From contig CAMLMI010000063.1 in the NCBI GenBank assembly GCA_946480965.1, positions 1 through 17,178 on the forward strand: a stretch of 17,178 nucleotides of DNA, in the 5' to 3' direction. This document shows, piece by piece, positions 6,555 to 13,118 of this stretch. The number at the start of each line of letters is the position of its first letter. Positions within the stretch are counted from its first letter, which is position 1. The notes below the pieces were generated by a model. That model did not search any database. It was not told where the DNA came from and saw only the letters and a list, made by a program, of their open reading frames with translations. Both the position numbers and the translations under genes were made by a program. Source of the stretch: an uncultured Verrucomicrobiales bacterium (lineage in GTDB: Bacteria > Verrucomicrobiota > Verrucomicrobiae > Limisphaerales > CANJSG01).

Positions 6555-8690
6555 TTAGACAAAACGGAGAGCGGTGATGACGACGTCGATCAGCTTGATC
6601 CCGAAGAACGGCAGCAGGACGCCGCCGAGGCCGAAGACGACGAGATTGCGCCGCAGGATCGCGAGCGCGCCGATGGGTTTGTAGGCCACACCGCGCAGGG
6701 CCAGCGGGATGAGCGCGATGATGATGAGCGCGTTGAAGATGATGGCGCTGAGGATCGCGCTGTTCGGGCTGTGCAGGCCCATGATGTTGAGCGGCGAAAT
6801 GGCGGGGAAGGTCACCATCAGCATCGCCGGAATAATGGCGAAGTATTTTGCGATGTCGTTGGCGATGCTGAAGGTGGTCAGCGAACCGCGCGTCATCAGG
6901 AGCTGTTTCCCGATCTCGACGATCTCGATGAGCTTCGTGGGATTGCTGTCGAGATCGACCATGTTGCCGGCCTCGCGCGCGGCCTGGGTGCCAGTGTTCA
7001 TCGCGACGCCGACGTCGGCTTGGGCGAGCGCGGGTGCGTCGTTGGTGCCGTCACCGGTCATGGCGACGAGATGGCCGGCGGCCTGTTCGTCGCGGATGCG
7101 CTGGAGCTTCATCTCGGGCGTGGCCTGGGCCATGAAGTCGTCCACGCCGGCCTCAGCGGCGATGGCGGCGGCGGTGAGCGGATTGTCGCCGGTGATCATC
7201 ACGGTGCGGATACCCATCTTCCGGAGCTGGGCGAAGCGCTCCTTGATGCCGCCTTTGACGACGTCCTTCAGTTGGATGACGCCGAGCACGTCCTTGCCGT
7301 CGGCGACGACGAGAGGCGTGCCGCCTTGGCGCGAGACTTCTTCGGCCGACTTGGCGACTTCGGCGGGATAGGTGCCGCCTTGTTCGAGAACCCACTGGCG
7401 GACGGACTCGGCCGCGCCCTTCCGGATGCGGCGGGGGCAAGTAGGACGGGCTGCCAGCCCGTCAGGTAGAGCGGGCAGCTTGCCCGCAGCAGAGGTTTCG
7501 TTCGGGCTGGCAGCCCGGACTACGGTCTCAGGCTGGCAGCCTGAGCTACTAAGAAGATCCACGCCGCTCATGCGCGTCTGCGCGGTGAAGGGAACAAACT
7601 TCGCGTGCGGCTCGGCGACTTCGCGGCCACGCAGCTTGAACCGCTCTTTGGCCAGCACGGCGATGCTGCGGCCCTCGGGAGTTTCGTCGGCGAGGGAGGC
7701 GAGTTGGGCGGCGTCGGCCAGACGTTCGGCGGTGACGCCGGGCGCGGGGATGAAGTCGCTGGCCATGCGGTTGCCGAGCGTGATGGTGCCGGTCTTGTCG
7801 AGTAGGAGGACATCGATGTCGCCGGCGGCTTCAACGGCGCGACCGGAGGTGGCGAGCACATTGCGGCGGATGAGCCGGTCGATGCCGCTGATGCCAATGG
7901 CGCTGAGCAAGCCGCCGATGGTTGTGGGAATGAGGCAAACGAGCAGCGCGATGAGCACGGGCAGCGAGAAGTTCGTCGCCGAGTAGATGCCGAACGGCTT
8001 CAGCGTGACCGTCACCAGCAGAAAGACGAGCGTGAGCGCGGAGAGCAGAATCGTGAGCGCGATTTCATTGGGTGTCTTCTGGCGCTTGGCGCCTTCGACC
8101 ATGGAGATCATGCGGTCGAGGAAGGCGTTGCCCTTCTCGGAGGTGATGCGGATGACGATGCGGTCGCTGATGACCTTGGTGCCGCCGGTGACGGCGCTGC
8201 GGTCGCCGCCGCTCTCGCGCACGACGGGCGCGGATTCGCCGGTGATGGCCGCTTCGTCGACGCTGGCGATACCCTCGATCACTTCGCCGTCGGCGGGGAT
8301 GACATCGCCGGTTTCGCAGATGACGAGGTCGCCTTTCTGGAGTTCCGGTGCGGGCACACGTTCTTCACGTCCGTCCTTGAGGCGCCGCGCTATCGTGTCC
8401 TTGCGGGCCTTGCGCAGGCTGTCGGCCTGGGCCTTGCCGCGCCCTTCCGCCACGGCTTCGGCGAAGTTGGCGAAGAGCACGGTGAACCAGAGCCACACCG
8501 CGAGTTGCGCGATGAAGCCGCGATCCGTCGGCATGGTGAAGGCGGCCACGGTGGTCAGCGCCGCGCCGACCAGCGTGACGAACATGACGGGGTTCTGGAC
8601 CATCAGCCGCGGGTCGAGCTTCTTGAAAGCGTCGGCCACCGCCGGTCCAGCGATCTTGGCGTCGAAGAGGGAGGGAGCTTTGGGAGTCAT
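6555..8690 (-). CDS. kdpB: potassium-transporting P-type ATPase subunit KdpB, with a repeat-derived insertion
   Basis: The ATP-hydrolysing subunit of KdpFABC, 711 residues where about 675-690 is usual. Motifs: ITGES (149-153, Ser153 matching the inhibitory E. coli Ser162), DKTGT with phospho-Asp298, [10 protein letters not shown] (367-376) with the adenine-stacking Phe368 and Ser375, RKGA with Lys424, MITGDNPLT (498-506) and [11 protein letters not shown] (546-556). The distance from Ser375 to Lys424 is 49 residues against 11 for the matching E. coli pair (Ser384, Lys395), so about 38 residues are extra. They lie in the turn of the beta hairpin of the nucleotide-binding domain and are encoded by the palindromic repeat at 7441-7549. 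The frame is unbroken and both sides are well conserved, so the gene is probably functional. A good ribosome site, AGGAGA, lies 4 bp before the ATG (complement of 8695-8700). Confidence 0.96.
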   Translation of the reverse strand: MTPKAPSLFDAKIAGPAVADAFKKLDPRLMVQNPVMFVTLVGAALTTVAAFTMPTDRGFIAQLAVWLWFTVLFANFAEAVAEGRGKAQADSLRKARKDTIARRLKDGREERVPAPELQKGDLVICETGDVIPADGEVIEGIASVDEAAITGESAPVVRESGGDRSAVTGGTKVISDRIVIRITSEKGNAFLDRMISMVEGAKRQKTPNEIALTILLSALTLVFLLVTVTLKPFGIYSATNFSLPVLIALLVCLIPTTIGGLLSAIGISGIDRLIRRNVLATSGRAVEAAGDIDVLLLDKTGTITLGNRMASDFIPAPGVTAERLADAAQLASLADETPEGRSIAVLAKERFKLRGREVAEPHAKFVPFTAQTRMSGVDLLSSSGCQPETVVRAASPNETSAAGKLPALPDGLAARPTCPRRIRKGAAESVRQWVLEQGGTYPAEVAKSAEEVSRQGGTPLVVADGKDVLGVIQLKDVVKGGIKERFAQLRKMGIRTVMITGDNPLTAAAIAAEAGVDDFMAQATPEMKLQRIRDEQAAGHLVAMTGDGTNDAPALAQADVGVAMNTGTQAAREAGNMVDLDSNPTKLIEIVEIGKQLLMTRGSLTTFSIANDIAKYFAIIPAMLMVTFPAISPLNIMGLHSPNSAILSAIIFNALIIIALIPLALRGVAYKPIGALAILRRNLVVFGLGGVLLPFFGIKLIDVVITALRFV
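7441..7549. repeat. symmetric four-hairpin palindromic repeat inside kdpB
   Basis: A 109-bp element bounded by GTAG (7441-7444) and CTAC (7546-7549), with inner GTAG (7466-7469) and CTAC (7520-7523). Four perfect stems each have a 3-nt loop: 7445-7452/7456-7463 (8 bp), 7471-7477/7481-7487 (7 bp), 7503-7508/7512-7517 (6 bp) and 7527-7534/7538-7545 (8 bp). The two halves are imperfect inverted copies around a centre at 7488-7500. Read in the kdpB frame there is no stop, although GTAG and CTAC would give TAG in other phases. The encoded peptide is rich in Ala, Pro, Ser and Gly and resembles no KdpB sequence. Confidence 0.9.
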
Positions 8691-8708
8691 GGATTCTCCT
8701 GTGAGGGA

Positions 8709-10421
8709 TCAGAACAGTTTCCCTTGAGCGGTCAGGAAGTGCTCGACGATGGGGCCGAGGGCGAGCACGGGCAGGAAGTTCAGCGCGCCGATGAGCAGCA
8801 CGGTGCCGATGAGCAGGAGGATGAAGGTGCCGCCCGAGACGGGGAACGTGCCGACGCTGGCGGGCGAGAGCTTCTTCTGCGCCAGCGACCCGGCGAGCGC
8901 CATGATGGGAACGATCATCAGGAAGCGGCCGATCAACATGGCGAGGCCGAGCGTGGTGTTATACCAGGGCGTGTTGGCGGTGAGTCCGGCGAAGGCGCTG
9001 CCGTTGTTGGCCGCGGCCGAGCTGTAGGCGTAGAGAACCTCGCTGAGGCCGTGCGGGCCGGCGTTGTTCAGGCCAGCCAGCCCCCATGGGCTGACGACGG
9101 CCCACGCGGTGAAGCCGAGGATGGTCACCGTCAGCACCAGCAGTGCGAGCATGGCCATCTTCACGTCGTAGGCGCCGATCTTCTTGCCCAGATACTCCGG
9201 CGTGCGGCCCACCATCAGGCCCGCGACAAACACCGCGAGGATGACGAAGACCAACATGCCGTAGAGCCCCGCGCCCACGCCGCCGATGACGACTTCGCCG
9301 AGTTCGATGTTGAAGAGTGGGACGAGTCCACCGACGGCGGTGAAGGAATCGTGCATGGAGTTCACCGCGCCGCACGACGCAGCGGTGGTGATGGCGGCGA
9401 AGAGCGCGGAGTTGAAGATGCCGAAGCGGACTTCCTTGCCCTCCATGTTGCCGTCGATCGCAACGAGGCCGAGCGACTGGTGGATCGGGTTGCCGCGCGC
9501 CTCCGCCCACCAACAGACGAGCACGCCGGCGAGGAAGAGCGTCATCATCGCGCCCCAGACGGACCAGCCGTGCGCCTGGTTCTTCGTCATGCAGCCGAGG
9601 TAGTAGGTGAGGCCGCTGCCGATGGCGAATATCGAGAGCATCTGGAGGAAGTTCGTGAGCGGCGTCGGGTTCTCGAAGGGATGCGCGGCGTTGGCGTTCG
9701 CGTAGCCGCCGCCGTTCGTGCCGAGCATCTTGATGGCGACCTGCGACGCCATCGGACCCTGGACGATGGTTTGTTCCGTGCCTTCCAAAGTGGTGGCCTT
9801 GGTGTAGGGCTTGAAGTTCTGGACCATGCCCTGCGACACCAGAACGACGGCGAAGACGAGGCAGAAGGGCAGCAGCAGGTAGTAGGTGGTGCGCACCAGA
9901 TCGACCCAGAAGTTGCCGAGCGTCTTGGCCGAATGCCGCGCGATGGCGCGGACCAGCGCCGCAGCGATGCCGATGCCGACGGACGCGGAGACGAAGTTGT
10001 GCAGCGTCAGTGCGACCATCTGGGAGAAGTAGGACATCGTTCCTTCGCCGCCGTAGCTCTGCCAGTTGGTGTTGGTGGTGAAGCTGACGGCGGTGTTGAA
10101 GGCGAGGTCGGGCGAGAGCGGGCCGAGACCTTGCGGGTTCAACGGCAGGTGATGTTGCAGCCTGAGGACGGCGTAGGTGAAGACGCAGCTCGCGAGGCTG
10201 AAGAGCAGCATGGCGAAGGTGTATTGCTTCCAGTCGTGTTCCCTCGCGGCGTCCGCGCCCATGACGCGGTAGGTGAGGCGTTCTAGCGGTTTCAGCACAG
10301 GGTCGAACCACGTGCGGCCGTTCGTGTCCAGCACCTGGCAGAGGTAGAGCCCGAGCGGTTTGGTGATGAGGGCGAGCGCGCCAACGTAGAGGGCGAGCTG
10401 GAACCAGCCGGAAGTGTTCAT
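8709..10421 (-). CDS. kdpA: potassium-transporting ATPase subunit KdpA (K+ channel-like subunit)
   Basis: A 570-residue polytopic inner-membrane protein that carries the K+ selectivity filter of the Kdp pump. The four filter loops are all present: TTNTNWQSYGGE (115-126), GTNGGGYANANAAHP (234-248), SCGAVNSMHDS (349-359) and ANNGSAFAG (471-479). The length is close to the E. coli protein (557). The ATG has an AAGGA ribosome site 6 bp upstream (complement of 10428-10432) that overlaps the kdpF stop codon, which ties its translation to kdpF. An 18-bp gap with its own ribosome site separates it from kdpB. Confidence 0.97.
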   Translation of the reverse strand: MNTSGWFQLALYVGALALITKPLGLYLCQVLDTNGRTWFDPVLKPLERLTYRVMGADAAREHDWKQYTFAMLLFSLASCVFTYAVLRLQHHLPLNPQGLGPLSPDLAFNTAVSFTTNTNWQSYGGEGTMSYFSQMVALTLHNFVSASVGIGIAAALVRAIARHSAKTLGNFWVDLVRTTYYLLLPFCLVFAVVLVSQGMVQNFKPYTKATTLEGTEQTIVQGPMASQVAIKMLGTNGGGYANANAAHPFENPTPLTNFLQMLSIFAIGSGLTYYLGCMTKNQAHGWSVWGAMMTLFLAGVLVCWWAEARGNPIHQSLGLVAIDGNMEGKEVRFGIFNSALFAAITTAASCGAVNSMHDSFTAVGGLVPLFNIELGEVVIGGVGAGLYGMLVFVILAVFVAGLMVGRTPEYLGKKIGAYDVKMAMLALLVLTVTILGFTAWAVVSPWGLAGLNNAGPHGLSEVLYAYSSAAANNGSAFAGLTANTPWYNTTLGLAMLIGRFLMIVPIMALAGSLAQKKLSPASVGTFPVSGGTFILLLIGTVLLIGALNFLPVLALGPIVEHFLTAQGKLF

Positions 10422-10430
10422 GGTGAATCC

Positions 10431-10514
10431 TTAGAATTTCTCTGGGCGCAGCAGGGCGACGCAGAGGTAGAGGAAGAGCGCGAGGGCGATGAGTCCGACG
10501 ACGAGGTTTTCCAT
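10431..10514 (-). CDS. kdpF: KdpF, 27-residue subunit of the Kdp pump
   Basis: A tiny frame of 27 codons (MENLVVGLIALALFLYLCVA, then LLRPEKF) directly before kdpA. It is one membrane helix followed by the LL-(R/Y)-P-E-(K/R)-F ending that marks KdpF; the family is 25-30 residues long. KdpF binds between KdpA and KdpB and stabilises the complex. Its stop overlaps the kdpA ribosome site, and its start is 4 bp from the stop of the preceding micro-ORF. Confidence 0.93.
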   Translation of the reverse strand: MENLVVGLIALALFLYLCVALLRPEKF

Positions 10515-10518
10515 GGGA

Positions 10519-10602
10519 TCAGAGCCTTTCGCAGAAGCGGACGTAGAGCGCGGCCAGTCCGAAGAAGGCCAGCAGCACCGCGACGAACAACAGGTCGTTC
10601 AT
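10519..10602 (-). CDS. 27-residue single-helix membrane peptide, first gene of the kdp operon
   Basis: An ATG frame of 27 codons begins MNDLLFVAVLLAFFGLAALY and ends VRFCERL. It is one hydrophobic helix followed by a short basic/acidic cytoplasmic-type tail. The pattern helix, Tyr/Val, then (L/F)C(E/D)RL recalls small unannotated proteins I remember ahead of kdpF in other phyla, so I think it is a real conserved gene. That memory needs a search to confirm. Spacing supports it: the stop is 4 bp from the kdpF ATG and the direction is the same. No clear ribosome binding site precedes the ATG. A role as a further accessory or regulatory peptide of the pump would be inference. Confidence 0.65.
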   Translation of the reverse strand: MNDLLFVAVLLAFFGLAALYVRFCERL

Positions 10603-10638
10603 GGGGGCTACTGTCCGCTCGAAGCCGCCGGGCGGGTA

Positions 10639-10677
10639 ATCAACAGCGGACCCGGGCGCATCAACAAAACATCAACA
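10639..10677 (-). promoter_or_regulatory. three phased ATCAACA heptamers upstream of the kdp operon (candidate operator)
   Basis: ATCAACA occurs at 10639-10645, 10660-10666 and 10671-10677, i.e. TGTTGAT three times on the kdp strand. Start-to-start distances are 21 and 11 bp, close to two and one helical turns, so all copies face the same side of DNA. The first and third copies extend to ATCAACAGC. They lie 37-75 bp before the first kdp start codon, in the 135-bp spacer shared with the divergent rescue-factor gene. Such an arrangement fits binding by an OmpR-type response regulator such as KdpE; the regulator itself is not in the window. A weak -35 (TTGATG) lies within the heptamers, but no convincing -10 is seen. 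Confidence 0.5.
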
Positions 10678-10737
10678 GCCTGGCGGAAGCCGCTTTCGCG
10701 ATGGCGGGAGCCCGGGCGGAGCGGCTAGCTTGCGCCG

Positions 10738-11148
10738 GTGAGCTCGTATCCCGTCACTTCGGAGAAGGAATCCCAGTTGGCCCGTCGGATGGCCTCGCTC
10801 GGCATCCGCGAGGAGGACATTGACGAATCCTTTGTGCGTTCCGGCGGCCATGGCGGTCAGAACGTCAACAAGGTGGCGACCTGCGTGCAACTGGTGCACG
10901 GACCGACCGGCACCCAGGTCAAGTGCCAGACCACGCGTCAGCAGGGCATGAACCGGTTCCTCGCGCGGGAGATGCTCATGGACAAGATCGAATCCGAGCG
11001 GAAGAAACGCGCCGCCGCCGCGAAGTCCGAAGCCGAGAAGCTCAAGCGCCAGAAACGTCCCCGGAGCAAGGCGGCGAAGAACCGTATCTTGGCGGACAAG
11101 AGCCGGAACTCGGAGAAGAAGGCTTCGCGAAGGGCGAGCTTCGATTGA
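10738..11148 (+). CDS. GGQ-domain ribosome rescue factor (peptide chain release factor-like, MTRFR/ArfB type)
   Basis: A 136-residue stand-alone release-factor catalytic domain. SGGHGGQNVNKVATCV (35-50) holds the GGQ motif (39-41) that hydrolyses peptidyl-tRNA. HGPTGTQVKCQTTRQQGMN continues the domain, and residues 80-136 form a long Lys/Arg-rich tail. There are no codon-recognition domains, so it should act on stalled ribosomes without reading a stop codon. The short length, VKCQ(T)xR pattern and basic tail are nearer to mitochondrial MTRFR (C12orf65) and its bacterial relatives than to ArfB proper. The start is GTG at 10738; an internal ATG at 10789 would remove a family-like N-terminal helix. 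No good ribosome site is seen. Divergent from kdp; no link in function is apparent. Confidence 0.88.
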   Translation: MSSYPVTSEKESQLARRMASLGIREEDIDESFVRSGGHGGQNVNKVATCVQLVHGPTGTQVKCQTTRQQGMNRFLAREMLMDKIESERKKRAAAAKSEAEKLKRQKRPRSKAAKNRILADKSRNSEKKASRRASFD

Positions 11149-11186
11149 GACGGTGGCTCGGTGTGAGGCGCGTTGTCGGAAGGAGT

Positions 11187-11210
11187 GCGTCGGGCAAGCG
11201 CGACGCTTTC
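11187..11210 (+). terminator. weak hairpin terminator after the rescue-factor gene
   Basis: GCGTCG (11187-11192) pairs with CGACGC (11201-11206) around an 8-nt loop and is followed by TTTC. The position, 38 bp after the stop of the plus-strand gene, is right for a terminator, but the T run is short. Confidence 0.35.
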
Positions 11211-11231
11211 GGCACGGCTGTCCGGACGACG

Positions 11232-11263
11232 GCGCTACGGCAACCGGGACGGTTGCGCTACGG
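11232..11263. repeat. GTAGCGC palindromic repeat unit at the 3' end of the glycosyltransferase gene
   Basis: A perfect 6-bp stem, GCAACC (11240-11245) against GGTTGC (11251-11256), with loop GGGAC, is flanked on both sides by GCGCTACGG (11232-11240 and 11255-11263). The loop is identical to the hairpin at 16444-16460, where the stem reads GCAGCC/GGCTGC: both partners of a pair have changed together. The unit overlaps the last codons and stop of the glycosyltransferase gene and could act as a terminator for converging transcripts. Confidence 0.75.
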
Positions 11264-12428
11264 ATGAGGCGGATTCCAGTTTGCCACCCTTCGCGATCCG
11301 AAAGTTCTGCCCGCGCCAGGCGATGGTGTTGCCCAGAAACGCGGCGGCCCAGAGGGCGGCTCCGAGCAGATCCTTCAGCACGACCAGCCAGTCGTCGCGC
11401 CACGAGGCGGTCCGGGGCGAGAGGCGGCGGTGCAGCGTAATGGCGGAGGCGATGCGGCCGCCGATGGCGAGGAGCGCAAGTCCTTGGGCGAGTCCCCAGC
11501 CGAAGGGCAGCGTCGCTCCGGCCCAGAGCTGGGCCCAGAGGGTGACGTTGGCCAGCAGGCTGGTGAAGTAGGGGCCGGGTCGGCACGCGCGGATGGTGCG
11601 GGCCCAGCGCAACTGGTGGGACCAGACTTCGCCCCAGCTTCGCGGAGATTCGCGGCAATCGACGACCACCGGACAGAGATGGATGCGCTTTCCGCGCGCG
11701 GTGATCCGGCGGCCCAGTTGGAAATCATCGGCCAAGAAATCGCGCAGTGCCGGGTAGCCGCCAATCGCGTCGAGGTCGCTGCGGCGGAGCGCGGTCACGG
11801 CACCGAGGGCGAAGTCCATCGGCCGGAGCGCGCGGGACTGGAGCACTTGGCTCCAGAAGTCGGCGTTGATGGCGACGGCTTCCCACCGCATCGCGGCGTT
11901 GGCTGGATTGGCGAGGCGGTAGAGGCAGTTCGACAAACCCACGCCGGGATCGGCCAAGGGCGCGACCAGTTGCGCGAGCAGATCGGCCGGGGCGGCGACA
12001 TCGGCGTCGCTGGAGGCGAGAACCGGATGGCGGGCGAGGCGGGCGAGCTCGGCCAGCTTGGCGACCTTGCCGTTCGCACCTTGCGCCGCGATGCAGACGT
12101 GGAGCTGGGCGTCGATCCGGGGATGTTTCCGGAGCAAGCGCTCGACGATCTCCACGACCGGATCGGAGGCGGAATCGACGGCGAAGAGCAGTTGGACCGG
12201 GGCGGGGTAGTCCTGGCGGAACCAGCTTTCCAGACAGCGCTCCGTTTCTTCGTCCGCGCCGCGCAAGGGCTTCAGAACGGAGACGGCGGGCAACGTGCGG
12301 GGGATGGCGGCGCGTTGGTCAACCGGGAAGCGCGTCCCCAGCCGCCACTGCCAGAACTGCAAAGCGCAGCTCACGGCGGTGAGCCCGCCAAGAGCCGCGT
12401 GCAGAACGAGGGCCGCCGTCGATGACAT
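11235..12428 (-). CDS. GT21-type membrane glycosyltransferase (HpnI / ceramide glucosyltransferase-like)
   Basis: A 397-residue membrane glycosyltransferase. An N-terminal helix (about 5-26) is followed by a GT-A domain starting PAVSVLKPLRGADE (47-60), with SDADV (140-144) as the DxD-like site, DFALGAVTALRR (205-216), LADDFQLGRR (232-241) and HQLRWARTIR (271-280). The last is the position of the (Q/R)xxRW motif, here with His first. Two or three helices follow (about 300-332 and 347-369). This order fits ceramide glucosyltransferase and HpnI, the hopanoid-associated N-acetylglucosaminyl transferase. No hopanoid or sphingolipid gene is nearby, so the acceptor lipid is open. The family-like part ends at about WRGQNFRIAKGGKLE (371-385); the last 12 residues come from the palindromic repeat at 11232-11263, which also gives the TAG stop. 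Confidence 0.85.
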   Translation of the reverse strand: MSSTAALVLHAALGGLTAVSCALQFWQWRLGTRFPVDQRAAIPRTLPAVSVLKPLRGADEETERCLESWFRQDYPAPVQLLFAVDSASDPVVEIVERLLRKHPRIDAQLHVCIAAQGANGKVAKLAELARLARHPVLASSDADVAAPADLLAQLVAPLADPGVGLSNCLYRLANPANAAMRWEAVAINADFWSQVLQSRALRPMDFALGAVTALRRSDLDAIGGYPALRDFLADDFQLGRRITARGKRIHLCPVVVDCRESPRSWGEVWSHQLRWARTIRACRPGPYFTSLLANVTLWAQLWAGATLPFGWGLAQGLALLAIGGRIASAITLHRRLSPRTASWRDDWLVVLKDLLGAALWAAAFLGNTIAWRGQNFRIAKGGKLESASSVAQPSRLP

Positions 12429-12485
12429 GGGCGGCGATGACAGGGCACTCCGGGGGAGGAAGCCAATCCTATTGTTCCCGGCGGA

Positions 12486-12497
12486 AGGGAATTCCCT
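12486..12497. other. 12-bp perfect palindrome in the spacer before the glycosyltransferase gene
   Basis: AGGGAATTCCCT reads the same on both strands. It lies in the 87-bp spacer between the glycosyltransferase start (12428) and the stop of the next gene upstream (12516). A dimeric regulator could bind such a site, but a chance palindrome is possible. Nothing else is seen in this spacer. Confidence 0.25.
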
Positions 12498-12515
12498 CAG
12501 GTTCGAAAGGGGCGC

Positions 12516-13049
12516 TCAATAAGGGCGCTTCTTGTCGGCCTTGGGCTCGTATTTGCCCGTGCCGGTCAGCACGAGGTTCGTGCCCGGAGTCCAGGGCACC
12601 TCGGCCTTGTCCACGATCATCGTGCGGGGAAGGAACTCCACCTCGTGCCCCAGCAGGTTGAAGGTCAGCACGCCCGGCAGCGCCATCGTGTCGAAGTAGA
12701 TCAACTCGCCGACGGGGGGCTTGTTCGTCACGCCGGTGAAGCGCACGGTCCGGGCGAGGTTGAGGTTTGTCACCGTCTTGTCGGCCACGGTCACGGTCAC
12801 GTTGGAGATGCCGAGGAAGGGTTGGTGGACGGTGAGCGAGGGATGGCCTTCCGCATCGGTGCGGAACTCGATTTCCCACGGGCCCTTGTGGGTGTTCAGG
12901 TGCTCGATCCAGACGAACCCGGCGATGTAGAGGGCCAAGGAGATGGCGGCGGCGAAGAAGATGTGGCGGGCGATGCCGTCGGTTTTCACGGGAGCGAAGG
13001 TGTTGAGCGGGTTGGGCGGAGTCAAGGAGGCGGACGGAGCGCGGAGCAT
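12516..13049 (-). CDS. single-pass membrane protein of unknown function
   Basis: A 177-residue frame. One membrane helix (about 29-48, FFAAAISLALYIAGFVWIEH) is followed by about 125 residues with many beta-type alternating hydrophobic residues and no cysteine, probably a small periplasmic beta domain (ISNVTVTVADKTVTNLNLAR, 81-100; YFDTMALPGVLTFNLLG, 118-134). No known motif is recognised. The start is uncertain: ATG at 13049 lies beside the hairpin repeat, and the first 20 residues are Pro/Ala-rich and look non-conserved. The in-frame GTG at 12989 begins VKTDGIARH directly before the helix and may be the true start. It follows glgA on the same strand 69 bp downstream, which suggests but does not prove co-transcription. 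Confidence 0.7.
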   Translation of the reverse strand: MLRAPSASLTPPNPLNTFAPVKTDGIARHIFFAAAISLALYIAGFVWIEHLNTHKGPWEIEFRTDAEGHPSLTVHQPFLGISNVTVTVADKTVTNLNLARTVRFTGVTNKPPVGELIYFDTMALPGVLTFNLLGHEVEFLPRTMIVDKAEVPWTPGTNLVLTGTGKYEPKADKKRPY

Positions 13050-13063
13050 GGACGGGCTTCAAG

Positions 13064-13108
13064 GGACGGCGAGAATCTCCGTCCGGCGGTCGGCGGAGCG
13101 ATGCTCCG
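13064..13108. repeat. paired hairpins between glgA and the membrane protein gene
   Basis: Two stems lie side by side: GGACGG (13064-13069) with CCGTCC (13079-13084), and CGGAGC (13094-13099) with GCTCCG (13103-13108) around the triloop GAT. Repeated GGAGC words continue on both sides. On the minus strand they begin 10 bp after the glgA stop and no T run follows, so they may attenuate or protect the transcript rather than end it. They resemble the other palindromic elements of the window in using triloops. Confidence 0.55.
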
Positions 13109-13118
13109 TGCTCCGGTA

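Noticed and set aside
7441..7549. CRISPR array or frameshift in kdpB
   Set aside because: The units are hairpins in inverted, not direct, order with no equal spacers, and the kdpB frame is continuous with conserved sequence on both sides.
8505..10286. 593-residue plus-strand frame opposite kdpA and kdpB
   Set aside because: Low-complexity Glu/Gly/Arg/His translation typical of an antisense shadow; kdpA and the start of kdpB explain the sequence.
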